From NCBI GenBank assembly GCA_963739435.1, contig CAVUAN010000018.1, forward strand, positions 1-23,878: a DNA stretch of 23,878 nt. Direction: 5' to 3'. Source of the stretch: CAVUAN01 sp963739435. GTDB taxonomy: Bacteria; Acidobacteriota; Thermoanaerobaculia; UBA5066; Gp7-AA6. A program made the translations under genes and the position numbers. The notes beneath the pieces were generated by a model that was given only the letters and a program-made list of their open reading frames with translations, was not told the DNA's origin and searched no databases. Positions 5,776 through 14,522 of this stretch are shown here, piece after piece. The stretch's first letter is position 1; each line of letters starts with the position of its first letter.

Positions 5776-5957
5776 ACCCAAGAACACGGTTCGCGTAGCC
5801 GACCGAGTGCGGAGCCAGGTTGATGTCTCAGAGCGTCGGGGAGAATGCATCCCCGGCGCTCTGAGTTCTTCTAGAACCGCCTCCGACGCGGGTCTCCCGT
5901 GTATCGAGATCTCCAGCGCGTCCTCGGACCCCCCGGCAATTCCCATTGCACCCCTAC
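5776..5957 (+). repeat. Repeat modules D and H, then CAATT box
   Basis: Module D reads GGTTCGCGTAGCCGACCGAG then TGCGGAGCCA; its end equals the 3' end of the tRNA-Asn gene. Module H is a 16-position stem: CTCAGAGCGTCGGGGA (5827-5842) pairs with TCCCCGGCGCTCTGAG (5850-5865), with one T-G wobble and loop GAATGCA. CCTCCGACGCGGGTCTCCCG follows, and a CAATT box closes it at 5933-5957. D and H recur at 17476-17610 with a different but still paired stem. This repeat fills most of the gap between the secreted-protein operon and the kinase stop; 5645-5775 shows nothing else. Confidence 0.7.
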
Positions 5958-6002
5958 AAGCCCCCGCCGGGCCAGAATGCCGCCTACAAGGCGGGGGAGG
6001 GT

Positions 6003-8645
<2,643 letters not shown>

Positions 8646-8720
8646 CTCGATCTGTTCTGTCTTTCTGGACGGAGATTATCTCTGACCAGGTTGCTCCATC
8701 CGGCGACGAAGCGACTTTCC

Positions 8721-8893
8721 CCGGACGGTTAGTACGAGCCAGTTCGCCCGCCGTCGTCCGATCTCCAGCTGCCTAGAGTCCCGAACCACTGCGCTCTGAG
8801 CCATCCACCCGGGGAGCCGCGCTCGACCCCCGCGAACGCGAGATGGGTTTGCGGTTAACACGTACCCAGCGATTCACGTCGCGGGGTTTCGTG
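8721..8893 (+). repeat. Repeat modules A-B-C, copy 3 (fullest copy)
   Basis: The order is GGTTAGTACGAGCCAGTTCG (A), GTCCCGAACCACTGCGCTC and TGAGCCATCCACCCGGGGAG (B), then CCCCGCGAACGCGAGATGGG, GGTTAACACGTACCCAGCG and ATTCACGTCGCGGGGTTTCG (C). The 5' side carries a TCCGG/CCGGA stem. It fills the gap between the kinase start (8645) and the YCII gene. The remaining 8894-9025 holds no gene start with a better ribosome binding site than the ATG at 9026. Confidence 0.75.
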
Positions 8894-9025
8894 GATCCCC
8901 AGGGCGCCGACTTCGCCGGTTTCAAGGAGCAAGAAGAATTTCTCGCCGCGGGATGTCGATTTCGGAGAGGCTCCGTCGTCGTAGGGATGGAGGCGGGGAC
9001 ATCCCGGCCGAAAGGAGACGACAAA

Positions 9026-9451
9026 ATGCGATTCCTGGTGATGGTCAAGGCCACGAAGGACAGCGAGGCGGGCGTGATGCCGAGCGAGAAGCTGCTCGCC
9101 GACATGGGGAAGTTCAACGAGGAGCTCGTGAAAGCGGGCGTCATGCTCGCCGCCGAGGGACTTCAGGCCAGCTCGAAGGGGGTGCGCGTCCGGTTCTCCG
9201 GGAGCAAGCGCACCGTGGTCGACGGGCCGTTCACGGAGACGAAGGAGCTGGTCGCCGGCTTCTGGCTGTGGCAGGTGAAGTCGAAGGAGGAGGCGATCGA
9301 GTGGGTGAAGCGCTGCCCGAACCCGCATGAAGGCGATTCCGAGATCGAGATCCGGCAGGTCCTCGATATCTCGGACTGGGGCGAGCTCACGCCCGAGTTG
9401 CAAAAGATGAAAGACCGTCGCGAGAAGTTCGCGAAGCAGTCGAAGACGTGA
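9026..9451 (+). CDS. YCII-family protein (DGPF domain)
   Basis: This 141-residue protein contains the family signature VVDGPFTETKE (Asp66 onward) and a dimeric ferredoxin-like pattern: MRFLVMVKATKDSEAG opening strand, central KELVAGFWLWQVKSKEEAIE, and IEIRQVLD near the end. I chose the ATG at 9026 because AAAGGAG lies about nine bases upstream and homologues start MRFLVMVKA. The frame stays open further upstream, but into repeat sequence. YCII proteins of this type are commonly encoded next to an ECF sigma factor, and one follows after 41 bases. The protein may sense or turn over a small molecule connected to that sigma factor; the exact reaction is not known. A perfect 16-bp palindrome separates the two genes. 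Confidence 0.88.
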   Translation: MRFLVMVKATKDSEAGVMPSEKLLADMGKFNEELVKAGVMLAAEGLQASSKGVRVRFSGSKRTVVDGPFTETKELVAGFWLWQVKSKEEAIEWVKRCPNPHEGDSEIEIRQVLDISDWGELTPELQKMKDRREKFAKQSKT

Positions 9452-9467
9452 CGCGTCCGCGGACGCG
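9452..9467. promoter_or_regulatory. Perfect 16-bp palindrome between the YCII and sigma-factor genes
   Basis: CGCGTCCGCGGACGCG reads identically on both strands and begins right after the YCII stop codon. It could be an operator, or an RNA hairpin that tunes expression of the sigma gene. No T-run follows, so it is not a normal terminator. Confidence 0.4.
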
Positions 9468-9492
9468 GGGGACGATGCTCTAATCCTCCCCC

Positions 9493-10765
9493 GTGTCCGC
9501 TCCCGAGGCGCATCGCGCGATCGACGCGATCTGGCACATCGAGTCCGCGCGGCTCATCGCGGCGCTCGCGCGCGTGACGGGAGACGTCGGCCTCGCGGAG
9601 GACTTCGCCCAGGACGCTCTCCTCGCGGCGCTCCGGACCTGGCCCGAGACGGGCGTTCCGGACAATCCGGGCGCATGGCTCATGGCGGCCGCGAAGAATC
9701 GCGCGCTCGACCACCTGCGGCGCGCCCGGCGCGCGGACCGTGCGCACGGGGAGATCGGCCGGGACCTCGATGCCGATCGCGGGAGGGCCGCGGCCGAGCT
9801 CGAGGCGGCCCTCGACGACGACATCGGGGACGACCTCCTGAGGCTCGTCTTCACGGCCTGCCATCCGGTGCTCGCGCGCGAGGCGCGCGTCGCGCTGACG
9901 CTGCGCCTGCTCGGCGGCCTCACGACCGCCGAGATCGCGCGGGCCTACCTCGTGCCCGAGGCCACGGTCGCCCAGCGGATCGTCCGCGCGAAGAAATCGC
10001 TCGCCGACGCGCGCGTCCCGTTCGAGGTCCCGCGCGGGGAGGACCGCATCGCGCGCCTCTCCTCGGTCCTCGAGGTCCTGTACCTCATCTTCAACGAGGG
10101 CTACGCGGCGACGGCGGGCGAGGACTGGATGCGTCCGCAGCTCTGCGAGGAGGCGCTGCGGCTCGGACGGATCCTCGCGATCGCTCGCGCCGACGGAGCC
10201 CGAGGTCCACGGCCTCGTCGCCCTGATGGAGATCCAGGCCTCGCGGACGAAGGCGCGGACGGGCCCGCGCGGCGAGCCCGTTCTCCTCCTCGACCAGGAC
10301 CGCGGGCGCTGGGACCACCTCCTCGTCGGCCGCGGTCTCGCGGCGCTCGCCCGGCCGAGGCGCTCCGGACCTCCCGGGCCCTACGCCCTGCAGGCCGCGA
10401 TCGCGGCGTGCCACGCGCGGGCGCGCTCCGCGGAGGAGACGGACTGGGCGCGGATCGCGGCGCTTTACGGCGAGCTCGCGCGGGCCGCGCCTTCGCCCGT
10501 GGTCGAACTGAACCGTGCCGTCGCGGTCGGGATGGCCGAGGGGCCGGCCGCGGGCCTCGCCCTCGTGGACGCGCTCCGCGGCGAGAAGGCGCTGGAGGGC
10601 TATCACCTCCTTCCGGGCGTGCGCGGGGATCTCCTCGCCAAGCTGGGCCGCTCGGGCGAGGCGCGCGCCGAGTTCGAAAAGGCCGCGTCGCTCGCCGGCA
10701 ATTCCCGCGAGAGGGAGGTCCTGCTCGCCCGGGCGGCGGCCCTGGGGCCCGTTGGCCGCGAATAG
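9493..10765 (+). CDS. ECF-type RNA polymerase sigma factor with C-terminal DUF6596 region, frameshifted near 10190
   Basis: The first frame (GTG at 9493 to about 10190) encodes sigma region 2 (residues about 11-85, with GLAEDFAQDALLAALRTWP and AWLMAAAKNRALDHLRR). Sigma region 4 follows with the helix-turn-helix LTTAEIARAYLVPEATVAQR (about 142-161). The start of the extra C-terminal domain is SSVLEVLYLIFNEGYAAT. The protein then continues in another frame from about 10195 to the stop at 10763-10765: EPEVHGLVALMEIQASRTKA, YALQAAIAACHARA, VVELNRAVAVGMAEGPAAGL and a TPR-like end. A one-base change near 10185-10200 separates the frames. Joined, the length is about 423 residues, normal for this sigma family. 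Everything else is intact, so either the mutation is recent or the base is a sequence error. Unrepaired, the first frame would run on to 10836 with a nonsense Arg-rich tail. It follows the YCII gene, its usual partner. Confidence 0.8.
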
Positions 10766-10963
10766 GCAAGTCCGCTCAGCGGCTGAAGCGCTGCTGCAGC
10801 TCGGCGTACGGGATCGCGCCCCATCCACCCGGGTAGCCACTTCCGTTCGGCGACCAATCAGGGTCTCCCCGATGCCCTCGTGCCTGGACAGAAGGTCCGA
10901 CGGGGCGTAGGATTCTTTCCATCGTTGTCAAGTACTCAATCGGAAAAATCGGTAGGAGTAAAA

Positions 10964-12649
10964 ATGAAGAAGTTTTTCGCTTTCCTGGCCCTGGCGCTTC
11001 TGGCCGTGTCGGGAACGGGATACGCCGTCACCTGCGCGTATGACAACGTGCCGGCGGCGACGCTCCTGGTCCCCTACTGGCGCGTCTCGCTGAACGGCGC
11101 GACGGCCGCGCCGATCACCGGCGGCGGTACGGACACGCTCGTGTCGATCACGAACGTCTCGACGCCGGGCGTCATCGCCCACGTCACCGTGTGGAACAAG
11201 TACTCGAAGGCCGTCCTCGACTTCAACGTTCCGCTCACCGGCAAGGACGTCGCGTTCTTCTCCATGCGCGGCGTCATGAACGGCGTCCTGAACGTGAACT
11301 CGGTGAACAACGGCTCGGCTCCGGGCACGCAGATCATCGGTCTGCCCGACCCGTGCGGCATCAACACGGCGACGAACTCGTATGAGCCGTCGGTCGGCTG
11401 GGGTCAGACCCAGTTCATCCGCTTCTCGCACCCCGACGCGCAGCTCATCGGCGTCGGCCCGGTGACGGACGCCCAGACCTCGATCGGCACGTACCTTCCC
11501 GACGCGTTCGGCCCCTTCCGCGTGAAGGTGTGGGACTCGCTCGACGAGTCCGGCAACATCACCTCGCTCAAGACGTCCGGCGGCGCCAACATCCTCGACA
11601 CCGACAACCCGGCTTGCTCGGTCGGTTCGGGTGACGGCGTCTACTCGGGCGATCTCTCGGGCTATCTCACGATCGACGTCGTGAACTACTGCACGAACTA
11701 CTTCCCCGACCAGAGCGAGTTCTATTACAAGGACGCGATCGCGACCCTCGGCTGGGGCCCGACCTACACCCCGAACGTCCTGATCGGCGACGTGTTCTAC
11801 CTCGACACGAATGCTACCGGCGGCAACATCTCGGGCGACCCGGCCGTTGCGGTCGAGTTCGACAGCCGCCTGCCCTTCACGGGTACGGCTGGTGCCCCCA
11901 CGACGAAGACGTTCTTCGGCAAGTATGTCGCTGTGAGCAGCGGCTGCCCGAGCGGAAGCGAACTCGCGGGCACGGGTTGCGCTTATTCCGGCGTTCCCGC
12001 CGCCTTCAACTTCGCGGGCGACGGCCGCGAGCCGCTCGGCGACCACTACGGCTTCCGGTACTACAACGACGGGCTCAGCGTCGCCCAGCTCCAGACGTGG
12101 GCGCTCGTCTGGCGGTCCGACATGTACAAGGACTTCACGACGGCCGGCATCACGCCCAACCTCTGCGACTGGTTGAAGGGCAGCAGCTCCTCGCCGACCG
12201 TCGCCAAGGGCGCCTCGGGCTACGGTCTCTACGACAGCGTTCACCAGCTGACGCTGACGGTGTTCGACAGCGATGAGAACCCGCTGACGGCTCCCATCAA
12301 CGGCGGCCCGTCGGGCAACCAGCCTGGCCAGAACTTCTACTACATCTTCCTCGAGGCCTCGCGGATCACCATTCCGAACGTCGAGGTCTGGCCGGACGCC
12401 GGCTCCGTCTTCAAGGGTGGCTGGATCGATCTCGCCCTCCGCGGCCCCGCTTACACGGGCGCCACGCTTCTGACGGGGTTCTATAACCAGGGTTGGGTCG
12501 GCGTGCAGCACAGCGGCGCGGGCGCGTTCGTCAGCGTCGGCCATGCGGCGTCGAGCCTCAACAACCAGTTCCAGTGCCAGACTCCGGCGCCGGTCTTTAC
12601 GACGCCAGGAAACCTGACCACCGTTGTTTTTGGTGACAGTACGAACTGA
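10964..12649 (+). CDS. Secreted 561-residue protein of unknown function, probably highly expressed
   Basis: The ATG at 10964 is preceded by GGTAGGAGTAAAA, a good ribosome binding site; the open frame to 10880 has none. The signal peptide is MKKFFAFLALALLAVSGTGY then A, with cleavage before VTCAYDN. The mature chain starts CAYDNVPAATLLVPYWRVSL and is rich in Gly, Thr, Ser and Asn. Short beta-strand patterns recur (TDTLVSITNVSTPGVIAHVT, VTVWNKYSKAVLDFNVPLTG). Scattered cysteines fit an extracytoplasmic fold. No membrane anchor, sorting signal or catalytic motif is seen at the C-terminus. Codon choice is strongly biased to C-ending codons and a strong terminator follows at 12671, both consistent with high expression. 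I have the impression of similar proteins in other acidobacterial genomes but cannot name a family. The 538-residue ORF on the opposite strand is its shadow. Confidence 0.85.
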   Translation: MKKFFAFLALALLAVSGTGYAVTCAYDNVPAATLLVPYWRVSLNGATAAPITGGGTDTLVSITNVSTPGVIAHVTVWNKYSKAVLDFNVPLTGKDVAFFSMRGVMNGVLNVNSVNNGSAPGTQIIGLPDPCGINTATNSYEPSVGWGQTQFIRFSHPDAQLIGVGPVTDAQTSIGTYLPDAFGPFRVKVWDSLDESGNITSLKTSGGANILDTDNPACSVGSGDGVYSGDLSGYLTIDVVNYCTNYFPDQSEFYYKDAIATLGWGPTYTPNVLIGDVFYLDTNATGGNISGDPAVAVEFDSRLPFTGTAGAPTTKTFFGKYVAVSSGCPSGSELAGTGCAYSGVPAAFNFAGDGREPLGDHYGFRYYNDGLSVAQLQTWALVWRSDMYKDFTTAGITPNLCDWLKGSSSSPTVAKGASGYGLYDSVHQLTLTVFDSDENPLTAPINGGPSGNQPGQNFYYIFLEASRITIPNVEVWPDAGSVFKGGWIDLALRGPAYTGATLLTGFYNQGWVGVQHSGAGAFVSVGHAASSLNNQFQCQTPAPVFTTPGNLTTVVFGDSTN

Positions 12650-12670
12650 TTCCCTGACGTCTCAGGAGAA

Positions 12671-12697
12671 CGGGCGGCTTCGGCCGCCCGTTTTTTT
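12671..12697 (+). terminator. Rho-independent terminator of the secreted-protein gene
   Basis: CGGGCGGC (12671-12678), a TTCG tetraloop and GCCGCCCG (12683-12690) are followed by seven T. This is the strongest terminator in the window, 21 bases after the stop codon. Confidence 0.95.
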
Positions 12698-12728
12698 CTT
12701 GTTCTTTTCGGAAAGATGCCCTGACGCC

Positions 12729-12752
12729 GTAGGGGCGCAATGGGAATTGCGG
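12729..12752 (-). repeat. CAATT box, reverse orientation
   Basis: GTAGGGGCGCAATGGGAATT then GCGG is the reverse complement of the usual box. It is the only copy on the minus strand. It lies just after the terminator and before a D-like piece (CAGCCGACCGAGTGCGGCGC, about 12773-12792). Confidence 0.75.
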
Positions 12753-12958
12753 CTCGTCCGGACGCTCGGAAGCCAGCCGACCGAGTGCGGCGCCATCTTC
12801 CTTCCCCGCGAATGCACGGCAGACGCGGTTGACCGGCCCTTCAACCCGAAACGCTCGCCGACTACGTCGGAGGACCCTGAGCCAGATTGCGAACCAGAGC
12901 CCGTAAGGCGGTCGACGCGGTCGCACGCGACGAGCCCGAACGCTCACTGTGACGAGTG

Positions 12959-13288
12959 GACGGGTAGGACGAGCCGGTTCGTCCGCCTTCGCCCGATCTC
13001 CAGCGCCCGGTAGTCTCGGACCAGCGCGCTCTGAGCCATCCACCCAGGAGTCCTTCAGGGACAGGTCGGGCGAGGTGAGCTTAGGCTGGTTAACAGCCAC
13101 CCAAGGGGTCGAGAGTCTCGCTACTTCCGTCTCCGACGCCGCGGGATGCGTAAGGGGTCGGTTTCTCGAACAGACTGCCATCCGGACAGAATGCCCGTCT
13201 ACCGGGCGGGGCTGAGAAAGAAACCGAAGGCGTGACTGTGGTCTCTACGCGCCACAGGCACCCCGGCCATTTCCATTACACCTCTAAC
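12959..13288 (+). repeat. Composite repeat, copy 4: A-B, variable middle, GTCTCTACGCGCC box, CAATT box
   Basis: A and B (12959-13052) read GGTAGGACGAGCCGGTTCGT and CTGAGCCATCCACCCAGGAG. The middle has CTGGTTAACAGCCACC and a small hairpin GCCCG/CGGGC (loop TCTAC) at about 13192-13206. It ends with GTGACTGTGGTCTCTACGCG (13232) and a degenerate CAATT box CCGGCCATTTCCATTACACC (13263-13288), directly against the carD promoter. The stretch 12753-12958 holds no gene that I can support. Confidence 0.7.
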
Positions 13289-13290
13289 CA

Positions 13291-13319
13291 TTGACGGATA
13301 AAGGGTTTGGGAGTATCCT
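13291..13319 (+). promoter_or_regulatory. Sigma-70-type promoter of the carD operon
   Basis: TTGACG (13291-13296), a 17-base spacer and TATCCT (13314-13319). The start point would be near 13326, giving a leader of about 25 bases with AAAGGAGG (13336-13343) ahead of the GTG at 13351. The promoter abuts the end of a CAATT box. Confidence 0.7.
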
Positions 13320-13350
13320 CTTCGTCCCTGCTTCCAAAGGAGGCAATCCC

Positions 13351-13908
13351 GTGACTTTCAAGATCGGCGATAGGCTTGTTTACCCGAACTACGGTGTCGG
13401 GGTCGTCGAAACGGTTCAGGAGTCCCTCCTCGGAGGCTCGCCCGCCCCCTGGTACGAACTCCGCTTTCTCGGAAACAAGTCGCGCGTCATGGTGCCGGTG
13501 GGAAACTCCGACCGCATCGGGCTCCGCCTGCTCACACGGCGCACGGATGTGGGGTTGGTGTTCCGCGTCCTCGAGAACGCGACGCTCCCGCCGGGCGACG
13601 ACTGGAAAGCCCGGTACAAGCAGAACCTAGGCAGAATGCGCTCGGGCCACCTCACGGATATCGCTGAGGTCCTCCGGAACCTGGCGTTTGCTCAGAAGCA
13701 GAAGGCGCTCTCCTCTCAAGAGAAGAGGATGTACGAGCACGCCCGCCATCTCATCGTCTCCGAGATCGCGCAGATTAAGGGAATGCCGGAGAGCGAGGTC
13801 GCCACCGAGGTTGAGGAGGCCCTCGACCGCGCGGTTACCAATCGGCGCCCGGTCGCTGTTGCGTTCGGTAATCCACCGGGACCGCTGATTCCCGCTTTTG
13901 CTCCGTGA
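13351..13908 (+). CDS. CarD-family transcriptional regulator
   Basis: This 185-residue protein belongs to the CarD/CdnL family, which binds RNA polymerase beta through an N-terminal Tudor-like domain and stabilises open promoter complexes. The N-terminus shows the hallmark FKIGDRLVYPNYGVGVVETV, followed by ELRFLGNKSRVMVPVGN. The C-terminal helical domain contains DIAEVLRNLAFAQKQKALSS and EKRMYEHARHLIVSEIAQIK. I chose GTG at 13351 because AAAGGAGG lies eight bases upstream; a longer frame from 13291 would begin inside the promoter. The gene has its own promoter, and its stop codon overlaps the start of the next gene. It ends with a Pro-rich tail, somewhat longer than is usual for the family. 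Confidence 0.93.
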   Translation: MTFKIGDRLVYPNYGVGVVETVQESLLGGSPAPWYELRFLGNKSRVMVPVGNSDRIGLRLLTRRTDVGLVFRVLENATLPPGDDWKARYKQNLGRMRSGHLTDIAEVLRNLAFAQKQKALSSQEKRMYEHARHLIVSEIAQIKGMPESEVATEVEEALDRAVTNRRPVAVAFGNPPGPLIPAFAP

Positions 13909-14342
13909 TAGAGCGGCTGAACTCCCTTCTACGTGTCGAGCTCGCCGTGGTGGCCGGATATCAAGAGATTCTCCGTGCGCTGAAGAAGAAGGCCGTCGGC
14001 GACCACGACCAGATCCTGCGGCTCGCCTCCGAACACCAGCGAACGGTCGCGGCTCTTCAGGGATCCGTTCAGGCCAGGGGCGGCGCGCCTGTGGTCGCGG
14101 CGGACACTTGGGAGGGCTCGGGCGTCGCCGCGCTCACAGCCGAGGGCGCGTCGGCGAGGCTGGAAGACAAGGCGTTCGTGGGCGCGCTCCTTGAGATCGA
14201 GCGGCGCGGTCTCGCCGATTACGAGGCCGCCTTGACCTCGCTCGACCTTGACGCCCGAGAGCTCGTCGAGCTCAAACTAATCCCACGGCAGCGGAGACAT
14301 GTGGTGGGGCTCTCCGCCATGCTCATCCATCTCGCGGCGTGA
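13905..14342 (+). CDS. DUF2383-like ferritin-fold protein, translationally coupled to carD
   Basis: This 145-residue protein has a four-helix-bundle pattern. It begins IERLNSLLRVELAVVAGYQE, similar to the opening helix of DUF2383/PA2169-type proteins (LN.LL..E...GY). Helical segments follow with DHDQILRLASEHQRTVAALQ and FVGALLEIERRGLADYEAAL. Glu and His residues within these helices (ELAVVAGYQE, SEHQR, EIERRG) could bind metal, but family members are not well characterised. The start codon GTG (13905-13907) overlaps the carD TGA (13906-13908), so ribosomes probably pass directly from one gene to the other. This suggests that the two are needed in fixed proportion, perhaps in a stress response. 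A 14-bp palindrome, CCTCGGCGCCGAGG, lies 37 bases after the stop (14380-14393) without a T-run. Confidence 0.7.
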   Translation: MIERLNSLLRVELAVVAGYQEILRALKKKAVGDHDQILRLASEHQRTVAALQGSVQARGGAPVVAADTWEGSGVAALTAEGASARLEDKAFVGALLEIERRGLADYEAALTSLDLDARELVELKLIPRQRRHVVGLSAMLIHLAA

Positions 14343-14439
14343 CCCGCCGCCCACCCCCGCGCTGACGCTCGACATTGATCCTCGGCGCCGAGGGAGACCT
14401 CGAGAGGGCCGCTACTGACACACGAGACATGTGAAGGTC

Positions 14440-14522
14440 CTCATCCCGCGCCGGTTAGGACGGGCCGGTTTGCCTGTCGCCTCCCGATTTCCAGAATTCA
14501 CATCGCGGGGTTTCGTGTCTAA
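14440..14522 (+). repeat. Repeat A-C, copy 5, with internal deletion
   Basis: Module A (CTCATCCCGCGCCGGTTAGG, then CCCGATTTCCAG) joins directly to the second half of module C (ATTCACATCGCGGGGTTTCG, then TGTCTAAAG). About 100 bases present in the copy at 8721 are missing at the join near 14494. The right end overlaps the stop codon of the DUF748 gene. Confidence 0.7.

Noticed and set aside
8676..8861. A conserved peptide GWMAQSAVVRD...EIGRRRAN on the minus strand of A-B repeats
   Set aside because: It is seen in two copies, but at 2651 and 12959 the same repeat reads in a different frame (DGSERGGPG). Conservation is of the DNA, not of a protein.
10928..12544. A 538-residue minus-strand ORF
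   Set aside because: It is antisense to the secreted 561-residue gene, very rich in Arg, Asp, Val and Ala, and is a product of C-ending codon bias on the other strand.
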